From Aphrocallistes beatrix (Eukaryota; Porifera; Hexactinellida; Sceptrulophora; Aphrocallistidae): DNA of 64,000 nucleotides. Each line of letters opens with the position of its first letter. Position 1 is the stretch's first letter. Both the position numbers and the translations under genes were made by a program. The notes under the pieces are model-generated. The model was not told where the DNA came from, did not search any database, and saw only the letters and a list, made by a program, of their open reading frames with translations. The stretch lies in NCBI GenBank assembly GCA_963281255.1, contig OY725493.1, positions 1,115,550 to 1,179,549 on the forward strand. Reading direction: 5' to 3'. Of the stretch, positions 49,024-60,649 are shown piece after piece.

Positions 49024-50175
49024 TTATTGAAGCAAGGGTTCTCGCAGAGTGGAATAAACCCTTCTATTACCAAACATCGGTCCGATCTTGTAACAACATG
49101 ATGCTGATAAATAGTAGAGTGTTAGAATTACAATAAACAAGTAGAAAGGAACAGCTGCACAAACTGTTAGCGAAAAGGACAACCATTTCAGGACTAACAT
49201 TCGTAGTGTGGCACTATGATTTAGCTGTTGAGGATAGCTGGAATAGAAAACTATCATCACATCCCTGAAAGCGTCACTCAAACCTGACAAAATGATTCCT
49301 GCAAAGCTAATGAGTAGGAAGAGTGTAATGTGTTTGTACCTTTGAGCTACTATTTTATGAAAGTTAGACTGAGATGGGTCGCCTTCATAGAAAACATCTT
49401 GATAGCGCCATTTCAGTAAGAGGTATAATACTTTGGAATTTTTCATAAGAGAGAGATACTCATAAATAATAAATGCTAAACATATCAACTGAACTATCGC
49501 CTGTGCTATATCTTGTGTTGTTATTCCGAGTCGAAGTATCAATAAAACATGAATAAACAAAGCTAGTAATAATAATTTTCTCTTAATTGGAGTGAATTGT
49601 TCGTTAGGAAATTCCAAACGATAAAAATGGGTCATGTGTATAGTCAGGGTGTTGATCAGGAATATTGTAATGTATGTCAACACGAAAGTGAAAGTGAATA
49701 GATTAGAAGGAAGTTCGACTATAAATAGGTTCTTTTCACTTTGAGATAACACTGATAGTTCTTTTAATCCAATGCTACGAAAAATCGTTGCAAAGATAGT
49801 TGGCATGAATGTCAATGATTCCAATACAAGGATACAAAGCATGAGAATATACTTGTAGAACTCTCCTGTGTATTTGTAGATAAGCTCGTCTGTTTCTTTA
49901 GAACGAGATCTGTGATTAAGATTGCGCAGCATTCTCTTGCATACGATTATTTCATTCAGTACATATACGGCCCAGCCAATATAGAATGAGATTATAAAGA
50001 TGGTGAATGTGATGGTAAATAATAGAAGAAAAAGAAAAGAGGTGGGATTTCCAAAAGCCCTTAAAGAGTATAGTTTCAAATAAGTTTCATTAAGCATTAT
50101 TAGATTTAATAAATCATCTGTATTGAATTGTAACTCGCTCGATTGGATTCTAATTAAAAAATTGAAGATAATCAA
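49024..50175 (-). CDS. Orphan seven-transmembrane protein, copy B
   Basis: Single-exon 383-residue paralogue of copy A, in tandem and on the same strand, about 1 kb away. It shares CKRMLRNLNHRSRS, DELIYKYTGEFYKYIL, LINTLTIHMTHFYRLEF, LLKWRYQDVFYEGD and the C-terminal LREPLLQ, with seven hydrophobic spans at matching places. It differs by a longer N-terminus, a longer second extracellular loop (SIGLKELSVLSQSEKNLF) and an extended loop before the last span. Divergence outside the signature blocks is large, so the duplication is not recent. Ligand or substrate unknown. Confidence 0.65.
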   Translation of the reverse strand: MIIFNFLIRIQSSELQFNTDDLLNLIMLNETYLKLYSLRAFGNPTSFLFLLLFTITFTIFIISFYIGWAVYVLNEIIVCKRMLRNLNHRSRSKETDELIYKYTGEFYKYILMLCILVLESLTFMPTIFATIFRSIGLKELSVLSQSEKNLFIVELPSNLFTFTFVLTYITIFLINTLTIHMTHFYRLEFPNEQFTPIKRKLLLLALFIHVLLILRLGITTQDIAQAIVQLICLAFIIYEYLSLMKNSKVLYLLLKWRYQDVFYEGDPSQSNFHKIVAQRYKHITLFLLISFAGIILSGLSDAFRDVMIVFYSSYPQQLNHSATLRMLVLKWLSFSLTVCAAVPFYLFIVILTLYYLSASCCYKIGPMFGNRRVYSTLREPLLQ

Positions 50176-50317
50176 TGAAAGTATTTCATACAGGCAGCTA
50201 ACATATTACATTGCATTAAAGCTAAACACCTTATGTATAATGCATTCATAACTCATACCTAAATTGTAGATCGATCATTCCGATTTTGGACCCCGAGTAA
50301 GAATAGCTAATTAGTTA

Positions 50318-50498
50318 CAGTCAGGGTCGCTTATCATGAACCCGCTTAATATGAACATTCGCTTAATATGAACTAACCACCTGGCCAAATTCATTTTTAG
50401 ATAGGATTTGTATTGAATCAAGTTCGCTTAATATGAAGTATCTCTATTATGGACATGTTTTTGGTCCCCTGGTGGTTCACAATAAGCGACCCTGACTG
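50318..50498. mobile_element. 181-bp MITE, pogo/Tigger-like ends, TA target duplication
   Basis: Terminal inverted repeats CAGTCAGGGTCGCTTAT and ATAAGCGACCCTGACTG, flanked on both sides by TA. The interior repeats the word GCTTAATATGAAC three times. No coding capacity. Confidence 0.85.
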
Positions 50499-50604
50499 TA
50501 CTATGTTCTTTAATCATTTCTGCCTTATCCAAGTCTTACTATCGGAGTTATACACAATATCATTAAGTGGGAATCTTATCATTTGATAAACACATTAAGT
50601 GACA

Positions 50605-50913
50605 TCAGATCTGAGTTCCAATACTGGAGATCTGCAAAGGTTTAATCTGCTCGCCATTCAACAAGTATCCACAGAGCTGAGTGATAAAGGCTGACATGCT
50701 GTATAAGCTCTGTTTCGTAACGGAAGATGGAGAATCCGCTACAGCTGAAGCAGCAGGTGGGTTTTGTGAAATCTTAATTCCGGATTGTTCTTTAGACGGA
50801 TTCTTGTTACCTATCAGCAGTAATGGAATGTTGTAGAGACGCTCAAAATGCCTCATCTCTTCTACCCGCACAACGGAATCGTGTAGCTTGTCCAGGCGAG
50901 TACCTACCATAAT
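50605..50913 (-). CDS. Terminal exon of an unidentified gene
   Basis: A 102-codon open segment preceded by a good acceptor (CCAATTCAG, exon from 50913) and closed by a stop. It encodes IMVGTRLDKLHDSVVRVEEM, then RHFERLYNIPLLLIGNK, which alternates like a real folded segment, then a Ser/Ala/Pro linker and a final helix (MSAFITQLCGYLL). It could also start at its own Met. I cannot find the upstream exon; the region above 51 kb is repeats. Family not recognised. Confidence 0.45.
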   Translation of the reverse strand: MMVGTRLDKLHDSVVRVEEMRHFERLYNIPLLLIGNKNPSKEQSGIKISQNPPAASAVADSPSSVTKQSLYSMSAFITQLCGYLLNGEQIKPLQISSIGTQI

Positions 50914-51389
50914 CTGAATTGGATAAAATGTAATTTCTGGTTAGAATTGCGAATAGACACAAAGCATAATTAAAAGCACCGTATAGAACTGCTGAAATTT
51001 AAAGTATTTCTCTCAATCCCTTCGACTTTACCACTCGGATAGGGTAATTTGTTTAGTAATCGGACTAATTTACAAAGTAAGAATTTTTTAGAATTGAACT
51101 AGTTAAGAATAAATCGAAGTTCTGTGAATGAGGCTTTTACAGAAGAGAATAATAGGAACCTCAAACTGTGAAAAAGTGAAACAAGAAATACTTTAAAGTG
51201 AAACAAAAAATACATTTGCTAAAAGGAAACATACTCTACCAATGGTGGCGATATGATTATTATATTAATCAATTAATTAAAAAGCATTCTTAAAACAGTA
51301 TACAAATACGTATATCACAAACAAAGTTGACACAAATATCGAAGAACAGCAAAACGAAACAGCTCAAACGATTAGAAAATGATAGTAAC
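50914..51389. other. Non-coding, AT-rich
   Basis: Nothing recognisable apart from AGTGAAACAA-type short direct repeats near 51175-51205. Confidence 0.35.
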
Positions 51390-51390
51390 A

Positions 51391-51640
51391 AACATAAATA
51401 TAATTTTAGAACATTTTAAAGATGTGGGACTTCATGGTCGAGTGGTTAGCGGACTGAGTAGATAACAAAGTGGCGCGGGTTCGAATCCCAAGCAAGTCAA
51501 CAAATTTTCAGTGTTCCAAAGTATCAAACATAAAGATAATTTTAGAACATTTTAAAGACGTGGGACTTCATGGCCGAGTGGTTAGCGCACTGAATGGATA
51601 ACAACGTGGCGCAGGTTCGAATTTTCAGTGCAAAGAGGCT
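51391..51640 (+). repeat. Two tandem tRNA-derived SINE-like units
   Basis: Two units about 137 bp apart share AACATAAA, TAATTTTAGAACATTTTAAA and GTGGGACTTCATGG. Each carries a Pol III A box (TGGTCGAGTGG at 51435, TGGCCGAGTGG at 51571) and a B box (GGTTCGAATCC at 51478, GGTTCGAATTT at 51613), spaced as in tRNA genes with Leu/Ser-like features. No proper anticodon arm can be folded, so these are tRNA-like heads of a SINE, not tRNA genes. Confidence 0.65.
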
Positions 51641-52049
51641 TTCGAAGTACTCAGGGGGAGCATTGACATAAAAAGATGAGAGTATTAAATTTGAAGAAGT
51701 ACCCCCAGTTTTAATATAATAAAACAGTCATCAAAATCAGCTAGATTTTTTTCTCTACAGGGGCGATATTATCTCAAGAGCGAAAGAGATTGTTAGCCAG
51801 GGAGAAAAAAGAATAAAAACAAAATTAGGGAAATATATGAAAAGGAAAACACAGTAAAAGAGATGAAGAAGAAAAGTGAATTCAAAACGCGTGTCATAGC
51901 TGAGCTAGAAAGTTGAATTAATTGAAAAGGGAACCCAAAAGCCAGGAGAAAGAATAATAGAATAGAGAAGTACATCACAATGGTGAGAATAGAAAAGGCG
52001 CACATGAAAGCATAAATACAAAATAATGCAAAAGCAAAACCCATTGGAG

Positions 52050-55000
52050 AGAGACTGAAAGTATGACCAAAAAGCCAACAAAGCTCTCAAGAAGGTGACA
52101 TTTTGAAAAGAGTCGATCCAAAAGACAAGTTAACACAAATTACTATAGAGCACGCAGTGAGTAAGTGAATGATCGAAAAGTAAAACCCTTGTGAAGGAGA
52201 ATGATCGTAAAAGTTGCCCAAATGCCAACAAAGCACCCAAAGCGAAGATTAGTGATTGAAAAATGGGAACGAAGAAGCAAAATTGGAACCATCGAGTTAA
52301 ATTATTGCAAAGAGTAACCAGAAATGCCACAAAGCCCCCAGAAAAGTAGAAGCACTGAAAAGAGAAGCCAAAATGCCAAGCTCGCAATAGTATTGAATTA
52401 CACAAAGGAGCGGGACAAAATGCAACAAAGCCCCGGGCAAGTTGAAAAACTGAAAAGAACAAGCCAAAATGCCAGAGAGACACCCCCGAGAAGGTGAGTG
52501 AATGAATATACAAGCCGAAAATGCCACAAAGCCTCGAGAAAGTTGAAGGACTAGAAGTACATAAATAGCACAGGGGCACCAACAAGAAGGTGAATAAATG
52601 AAAAGGATGTCCAAAATGCCATAAAGCCCACGGGCAAGTTGAAAGACTGAAAAGAGTTGGCCAAAATGCCGTAGAGACACCCCCGAGAAGGTGAGTGATT
52701 GAATATAGAAGCCGAAAATGCCACATAGCCCCGGGCAAGTTGAAGAACTGAAAAGAGTGGGCGAAAATACCGTAGAGACATCCCCGAGAAGGTGAATGAT
52801 TGAAGATAGAAGCCGAAAATGCCACAAATCCGCCAGGCAAGTAGAAGAACTGAAAAGGACAAGCCAAAATGCGGGAGAGACACCCCCGAGAAGGTGAATG
52901 AATGAATATAGAAGCCAAAATGCCTCAAAGCCCCCGGGCAAACTGAAGGACTGGAAAGAGCTGTCCAAAAGGTCAAAGAGAGACACCCGAGAAGGTGAGT
53001 GACAGAAAAAGAGAAGCCTAAAATGCCACAAAGCCCCTGGGCAAGTTGAAGAACTGAAAAGACAAGCCAAAATGCAAGAGAGACACCCCCAAGAAGGTGA
53101 ATGATTGAAGATAGAAGTCGAAAATTCCACAAAGCCCCCGGGCAAGTTGAAGGACTGAAAAGAGTTGGCCAAAATGCTGTTGAGAAACAACCGAGAAGGT
53201 GAATGATTGAATACAGAAGCCGAAAATGCCAAAAGTCGCCGGGCAAGTTGAAGGACTGAGAAAAGTTGGCCAAATGCCGTAGAGACACCCCCGAGAAGGT
53301 GAGTGATTGAATATAGAAGCCGAAAATTCACAAAACCCGCGGGCAAGTTGAAGAACTGAAAAGAGTGGGTTCAAAATACCGTAGAGACAACCCCGAGAAG
53401 GTGAGTGATTGAATATAGAAGCCGAAAATGCCACAAAGCCACCGGGAAAGTAGAAGAACTGAAAAGAACAAGCCAAAATGCCAGAGAGACACCCCCGATA
53501 GGTGAGTGATTGAATATAGAAGCCGAAAATGCCACAAAGCCCCCGAACAAGTTGATTGACTGGAGCAAATAAAAAGGATAGTCCAAAATGCCACAACGCA
53601 CCCGTGCGAATTGAAGTACTGAAAAGAGATGGCCAAAATGTCAGAGACCCCCAAGAAGGTGAGTGATTGAAAAGAGATGCCCAAAATGCCACAAAGCCCC
53701 TGGCAGTTGAAGAACTGAAAAGAACAAGCCAAAATGCCAGAGAGACACCCTCGAGAAGGTGAATGATTGAATATAGAAGCCAAAATGCCTTAAAGCCCCC
53801 GGGCAAGCTGAAGGAAAGGAAATACCTGTCCAAAATGCCGCAGAGACACCCCCAAGAAGGTGAGTAAAGAAAAAGGGTAACCCAAAAGGCCAAGTTCGCA
53901 ACAGCAATTAAATTAATACAAAGGAACGGGAGAAAATGTCACAAAGCACTCGGGCAAGTAAAAGTATTGAAAAGTGCAGGCCAAAATGTCATAGAGACAC
54001 CCCCGCAAAGGTGAGTGATTAAAAAGAGAAGCCCAAAATGCCACAAACCCCCGGGCAAGTTGAGGTACATAAATACCACAGAGGCACCAACAAGAAGGTG
54101 AATAAATGAAAAGGATAGTCCAAAATGCCATAAAGCCCCCGGGCTTGTTGAAGTACAGAAAAGAGATGGCCAAAATGTCAAAGAGAGACCCCCGAGAAGG
54201 TGAGTGATTGAAAAGAAACAAGCCAAAATGCCAGAGAGACACCCCAAGAAGGTGAGTGATTAAAGATAGAAGCCGAAAATGTCACAAAGCCCCCGGGCAA
54301 GTTGAAGGACTGAAAAGAGTTGGCCAAAATGCCGTTGAGACACCCCCGAGAAGGTGAATGATTGAATATAGAAGCCGAAAATGCCACAAAGCCCCCGGGC
54401 AAGTTGAAGACCTGAAAAGAACAAGCCAAAATGCCGTAGAGACTCCCCCGCGAAGGTGAGTGATTGAAGAGTAGCCAAAAATGCCACATAGCACCTGGGT
54501 AAGTTGAAGTAATGAAAAGAGCAAGCCAAAATGTCACAGAGACACCCCCGAGAAGGTGAGTGATTGAAAAGAGTAGTCCAAAATGTCACAAAGCTCCGGG
54601 GTAAGTTGAAGTACTAAAAAGAGCTCCCCAAAATGCCACCCTCGTACAGTTGAAGTATTGATAAGAGCATGCTGCCCAAAATCCTAGAGAGACACCCCAA
54701 AAGGCCACGGAGCCCCCCCTTTGGAAGCAAAATGATTGTAAAAAGTTGCCCAAAATCCCGAAAACTGGTCCCTCGGAAGTGAATGATTGAAAAGAGCAGC
54801 ACAAAATGCCTTAGAGCTCCGCCCTCGAAGGTGAGTGATTGAAAGGAGTCTCCCAAAATGCCAACACCTTGCTCGTATAAATGAATATTGCAAGTAGCAG
54901 CGCAAAATGCCACAGAGCCTCCATCGAGAATGTGATCGATTGAAAACAGTTACCCAAAACGAATGTTTTCAACAAAATGCCACAGAGATGCCCCCAGAAA

Positions 55001-55310
55001 TGTTAATGATTGAAAAGTTGTACAAAATGCAACAAACTCGCCCAGTTCAGGTGAATTGTTCAAAACAGCAGCACGAAATGCCACAGAGCTCCCTCTGGAA
55101 GGTGAATGATTGAAAAACCTTGGCCAAAATACCACAGAGCCTCCCTGAGAAGGTGACCGATTGAAAAGAGCTGCCAAAACTCCTGTTTTCTATAGAATGC
55201 CACAGAGCTCCCACCGCGAAGGTGAAAGATTGAAAAGAGTTAACCAAAATCCTTCTTCTTCAAAAAATGCTCCAGAGCTCCCGCCCATAGGTGTGTGATT
55301 GAAACCATTA
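52050..55310. repeat. 3.2-kb minisatellite of about 102 bp (2 x 51 bp)
   Basis: Dozens of degenerate units. Each 102-bp unit has two related 51-bp halves: AAAATGCCACAAAGCCCCCG then GGCAAGTTGAAG-ACTGAAAAGAG, and AAAATGCCGTAGAGACACCC then CCGAGAAGGTGAGTGATTGA. The plus-strand consensus contains no TTA, CTA or TCA, so all three minus-strand frames stay open. That explains overlapping minus-strand frames of up to 349 codons (for example 52297-53346), which read as 34-residue cycles with SIFNHSPSRG and NSFQSFNLPGG. Units at 54600-55310 are more diverged. I regard these frames as repeat by-products, not genes. Confidence 0.85.
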
Positions 55311-55326
55311 CCACAAATGCCTCTTC

Positions 55327-56527
55327 TAAAGCCCACCATACACGATGCAACAAAGTTGCATGCAACTGTTGCATGCAATTTTGTTGCATCGTGTATGTTA
55401 AAATTTCCATGCAACAAAAGTTGCATGCAACTTTGTTGCATCGTGTATGTTAAAAGTTGCATGCAACATTGTTGCATGCAATTTTGTTGCATCGTGTATG
55501 GTGAATTTTTCATGCAACATGTTGCATGAAAGTAGAGCATTGCTCTACTTCCATGCAACAAAGTTGCATGGAATTTCAAAATACCTGTTTTTCCTAATTG
55601 TTTAGTATTGAAAACCACAACTGATAGCAGATGGTTAAAACGAGATAACTTTAGTACTAAAGTGAGGTTAGGATTTCAATCAAGCAAGCCTGGATTTGGT
55701 TAACCGGTTAACCGGATAACCGCCGTCGATCTCGGTTAACAGTTAAGAAAATCTTAGACCGGCTAGCCGATCTGCTTGATTTTCTATATTTACGCTAATT
55801 TCATTGTTTTTCGACAGAGATTCATGAATATTACTTCTAAAAAATTAATAATACATCATAATTTCTATTTTTAATCATATAGTATATCTCGAGACAGCTG
55901 AAAATTATCAAATTGATCACTAGCAGGTTAAATATTAGTCTAAAAATGCATATTTCAACCAATTAATATGGACATCGGTTAACCGATTAACCGCCCTAGA
56001 GGAAACCAAAATAACCGAGCCCTAAAATCGGTTAACCACTCTGAATCAAGTAAGCAACAAGGGAACACTTTCAATAATAATACTTGTACTTGTAGTAAAT
56101 TCCTTTATATGATAAAGTCGATCCATTCAATAACCAAATTGTAAACCAAAATTGCCAAACCTTATTATCACTAGACAGACGAAAAACTTTATTTATATAT
56201 ATAGATTTGTATCAATTACGGCCTTACCTTTACAACCTACGACGAAGTAAAGTAATCAAGAATGAGGAAACGAGAAGACTTTTAAAAAATCATAATATGG
56301 ATTGAAAATAGCTATTTATCAATTTCAATTATATTTATAAATTAGTATATGCATACTATACACAACAATATGATTTTCCATGCAACAAGTTGCGCGAGAA
56401 TGAATATTTCATGCAACAAAGTTGCATGGAAATAATGTTGCATGCAAAATTTTTCATGCAACATTGTTGCATCGTGTATGTTGACTTGTTGCATGCAACA
56501 AAGTTGCATCGTGTATGGTGGGCTTTA
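55327..56527. mobile_element. 1.2-kb MITE with long TTGCATGCAAC-rich inverted ends
   Basis: Ends are TAAAGCCCACCATACACGAT at the left and its exact complement at the right (ATGGTGGGCTTTA), so a TA target duplication with AAGCCCACC termini fits. Both ends carry several subterminal blocks of CATGCAACAAAGTTGCATG that can fold on themselves. The middle contains GGTTAACCGGTTAACCGG (about 55697-55715) and further GGTTAACCG copies. No transposase frame. Inserted in the right edge of the minisatellite. Confidence 0.8.
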
Positions 56528-57025
56528 CACTGTCAATTGCATTTGTATGAATTTAACAAGGCCAAGATGACTTTGGGCTATTGAAAAATAAAATCAGCGG
56601 GCCTCTCTACGCATTCATTATAGCTTGGTTCAATGAAACCTGAGACTGTAGAACAAAATCGGATCAAATATCAGGATGCAACACCCTGGCACCGCCCCTG
56701 CACATGGAGAAGTTGAAAACGGTACCCTTACAAGCTTCATATTTACACAGTGCCAAAGAAAACAGCATAGCGACGGATTTGAAAGAATATACATCCTTTT
56801 TATAATAATAGAGCAATTGATGTTCGGGATTATGTGAAGGTTTAAATCTTGATTTATATTATTAGTAATACAAATCTTTAATTTAGATCAGGGGTGCTAA
56901 AACTTTTAAATCTACGGGCCACTTTAAAACTTAGGCTACGCCTTACGGACCACAAATCATAGATCACCTCTGGCTTTTGTTTAATCAATTTTCAAGCTAT
57001 ACATTTGTAATTTTGTAGAGTATCT
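56528..57025. other. Repeat-rich spacer, no gene seen
   Basis: Sequence between two elements; the stretch GGGGTGCTAAAACTTTTAAA near 56890 to CCTTACGGACCACAAATC resembles an element edge but I cannot pair it. Confidence 0.35.
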
Positions 57026-58149
57026 ATCTTATATATTAAAATGCTAGGATTTTTGTTTGTTTGTTTGTTTGTTTGTTTGTTCGAATTGATTGAAGAATTG
57101 GCAAGTCGTAGAGATATGAAAATTTACATGTAGGTGTCAAATGATATTTCTACGATTAAGTTCTAAGATCTAAGCGAAATTTTCACACCTGAAAAAAAAA
57201 TGGAAAACAATTTTTCACACCTTTCCTATACAAAATTAATGACTACACTATAACAATGGAAATTATAGTACGACACTCCAATAGATCGTCATTATTAATA
57301 CTACTTCAAAGCTACAACTTATGTTTAATATCTTAAGTGTATTATAGTGTATAGCAATTAAAAAAATTATGTGCATATTTTCACACCTATATATACATAT
57401 TTTCACACCATTTGATGAATTTTGAAAATAATGCTAAAGACTAGCTTCCAACGGTTGATATGGGGTTTTCAGGGGTGTAGTTTCGAATATTATATTTTCG
57501 AGTAGATTTGAAAATTAATTTGTTTACTTTTGTTTACAATAGATACATAAAGTAAACAAATCTCAAAAATATGCTAGAAACTAGCTTTCAACGGTTGATA
57601 TGGGGTTTTCAAGGGTGTAGATTTCGAATATCATATTTTCAGATCTATAAGGTAAATTATTTGTTTACTTTTGTTTACAATAGATACATAAAGTATACAA
57701 ATTACAAAATAGACTAGAAACTAGCTTCCAACGGTTGACATGGGGTTTTTAGGGGTGTAAATTTCGAATATCATATTTTCAGATCGATATGATAAAATAT
57801 TTGTTTACTTTTGTTTACAATAGATACATAAAGTAAACAAATTACAAAATAGACTAGAAACTAGCTTCCAATGGTTGACATGGGGTTTTTAGGGGTGTAA
57901 ATTTCGAATATCATATTTTCAGATCGATATGATAAATTATTTGTTTACTTTTGTTTACTATTACATAAAGTAAACAAATCTCAAAAATATGCTCGAAACT
58001 TGGTTTCAACGTTTGACATGGGGTTTTCAGGGATGTAGATTTCGAATATCATATTTTCGGATCCATATGAAAAATTTTTCGTTGACCCCTTTGTTTACAA
58101 TATATATATAAAAGAAAAGAATTCCAAAAATAGTTTAGATTGAGTAACT

Positions 58150-58232
58150 CCAGGTGCCCGTCTGCGGACACGCAGTGTCTGCAAGCCGCGCAGCGCAAGC
58201 AAGCGAAGCGCGCTTGTAGATTATAATATATT
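58150..58232 (+). repeat. CCGCGCAGCGCAAGCAAGCG repeat-family end, left arm
   Basis: Reads TGCGGACACGCAGTGTCTGC then AAGCCGCGCAGCGCAAGCAA then GCGAAGCGCGCTTGT, forming nested hairpins. Confidence 0.75.
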
Positions 58233-58347
58233 AAAGTATGAGACTCCACGTGCGCCTAGAAACAGTACCCTTCTTTGATATATTATCACCTTAACCATGG
58301 ATACATTATACAATATCCTTACTATTAAAACTCGATTATTGTTTGTT

Positions 58348-58382
<35 letters not shown>

Positions 58383-58794
58383 GTAACGAATTGATTGAAG
58401 AAACTGCCAGGCGTAGAAAGCTGATTTTTGGCATGTGGGAGTTTTTTGGCTATGGCTCCAGTAAGTTCTGAGCTCAGACGAAAATGTCGACTCATCATGG
58501 AATTATGACGTCATTGTCACATTTTTAAAAGTTAAGCAACACAGTTATTCGAGCATAACTCAGCCATTATAGGAGATAGAAGGCTGAAATTTTAATAGAA
58601 TATGTATGCTAACATGCGTCACATATGATACAACTATCGTCAAAAAATGATGAGTCATCACTTTGTTATGACGTCATCATTACGCATCAAAAATTTTAAA
58701 ATTGGCAAATTTGGTGATTTTTTGAGTGATATCGATTATAACAGTAGGACAGACATATTTAGAGATGCTATCTCCCTTATAATTAACCAATGTG

Positions 58795-58990
58795 ACCCCA
58801 GGCGACCGAAGGGAGCCTCCGGCGGACACAAAGTGTCCGCCAGCCGCGCAGCGCAAGCAAGCGAAGCGCGCTTGTTTAATAGAAATGGAAATGTCAGAAT
58901 TCCGTATAAAGTCATTATTTTAAGAAATAATATTAACAAGCGCACTTCGATTGCTTGCGGACACTGCGTATCCGCAGAGTTGTCCATTGG
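58795..58990. repeat. Further copies of the same repeat-family end
   Basis: One copy at about 58800-58880 (GGCGGACACAAAGTGTCCGC, CAGCCGCGCAGCGCAAGCAA). A shorter opposed fragment at 58937-58985 (AACAAGCGCACTTCG, TGCGGACACTGCGTATCCGC). Confidence 0.65.
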
Positions 58991-59130
58991 GCGCTTGGGG
59001 ATATTAGAGAAACATTACATCACTTTCTTGTTAGTATGCTGAATTGCCATTTGTCTGCAGTAACATTAATGAAATCAGAACTGTAGCAGAAATTTAGGTT
59101 CGTGATTAATAGAATTTATGCTCAAAAATA

Positions 59131-59901
59131 CAGGGTGACACATAAGTTCTGTTACAAGCTTCATTAGGTATAAAATTTATTATACTCAAACGATCTTAGT
59201 TATTATGGTCCTTAGAGATTGTAACTCGAATATTTTCAATGATTTTAAAAGATTTTTCTATTCTATGACTTAGAAATGTGTTTCGTATGGTGAGTTTTGA
59301 GGGAAAAAATGTGTCCTTGCACGCAGCGAAAATCGTGAATCAAGGCCCACTGCTTTTCAAGTTATCTTCCCAGAGTCTTCAAATTCTAAGAAAAATTAGC
59401 TCACACATTTTCCTCGAACACTCTAAATTTGTAGAAATATAAGATTTTCAGATCAGTGCATTTTGAAGGACCAATTGGATTATATTCTTTCGTGATGTGA
59501 AAAAAAGTGCCATTTTGGGGAATTTTGCAAAATGTACTTGATTTGAACTGCGACTGATAACTTTTTCCCGTTTCTGATAACGAATTCAGTGGATTTATGA
59601 AATATTTCTATGGCGAATGAAAGGTACCTGATGCTAAATCGTCATGGGACATCGATTATGAAGACATTTTTTACAGAAGCAGTGGGCTCTGATTCGCGAT
59701 TTTCGCTGCGTGCCAGGACAAATTTTTTTTCTCAAAACTCACCATACAAAACACATTTCTAAATCATAGAATAGAAAAATCTTGTAAATTCATTGAAAAT
59801 ATTCGAATTACAATCACTAAGGACCATAATAACTAAGATCGTTTGGGTATAAGAAATTTTATACCTAATGAAGCTTGTAACATAACTTATGTGTCACCCT
59901 G
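59131..59901. mobile_element. 771-bp foldback MITE, TA target duplication
   Basis: Starts CAGGGTGACACATAAGTT and ends AACTTATGTGTCACCCTG, flanked by TA. The inverted arms extend inward about 240 bp with few mismatches (TTGCACGCAGCGAAAATCGT facing CGATTTTCGCTGCGTGC), so most of the element folds back. No open frame. Confidence 0.85.
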
Positions 59902-60649
59902 TATGCTCAAAATATGCTCAAATTATGCTCAAATAATTTATGACGAGAAAATAACATTAATTATTATATAATAACAAGCACGCTTCGCTTGCTTGCGCTG
60001 CGCGGCTTGCGAACACTACGTGGGCGCCTGAAGTTACTCAATCTAAACTATTTCTGGAATTTTTTCCTTTTTATATATATATTGTAAACAAAGGTCAACG
60101 AATAATTTTTCATATGGATCCGAAAATATGATATTCGAAATCTACACTCCTAAAACCCAATGTCAACCGTTGAAAGCTAGTTTCTAACCTATTTTTGTAA
60201 TTTGTTTACTTTATGTATCTATTGTAAACAAAAGTATACAAATAATTTATCATATCGATGTGAAAATATGATATTCGAAATCTACACCCCTGAACACCCC
60301 ATGTTAACCGTTGAATGCTAGTTTCTAGCCTATTTTTGTAATTTGTTTACTTTATGTATCTATTGTAAACAAAGGTATACAAAAGATTTATCATATCGAT
60401 GTGAAAATATGATTTTCGAAATCTACACCCCTGAAAACCCCATGTCAACCGTTGAAAGCTAGTTTCTAGCCTATTTTTGTAATTTGTTTACTTTATGAAT
60501 ATATTGTAAACAAAAGTAAACAAAAAATTTATCATATCGATGTGAAAATATGATATTCGAAATCTACACCCCTAAAACCCCTTGTCAACCGTTGGAAGCT
60601 AGTTTGTAGCATAATTTTCAAAATTCGTCAAATCGTGTGAAAATATGTA

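Noticed and set aside
51420..51490. tRNA gene by B-box match
   Set aside because: No anticodon stem can be formed and the unit is tandemly duplicated; treated as SINE head.
52130..54589. Minus-strand frames of 109-349 codons with NHSPSRG and FQSFNLPGG motifs
   Set aside because: They overlap in all three frames and follow the 102-bp minisatellite; the lack of stops is a property of the unit, not of selection on a protein.
55299..55529. Frames rich in MQQ/CMQ words around 55.3-56.5 kb
   Set aside because: They arise from ATGCAACA repeats in the MITE ends.
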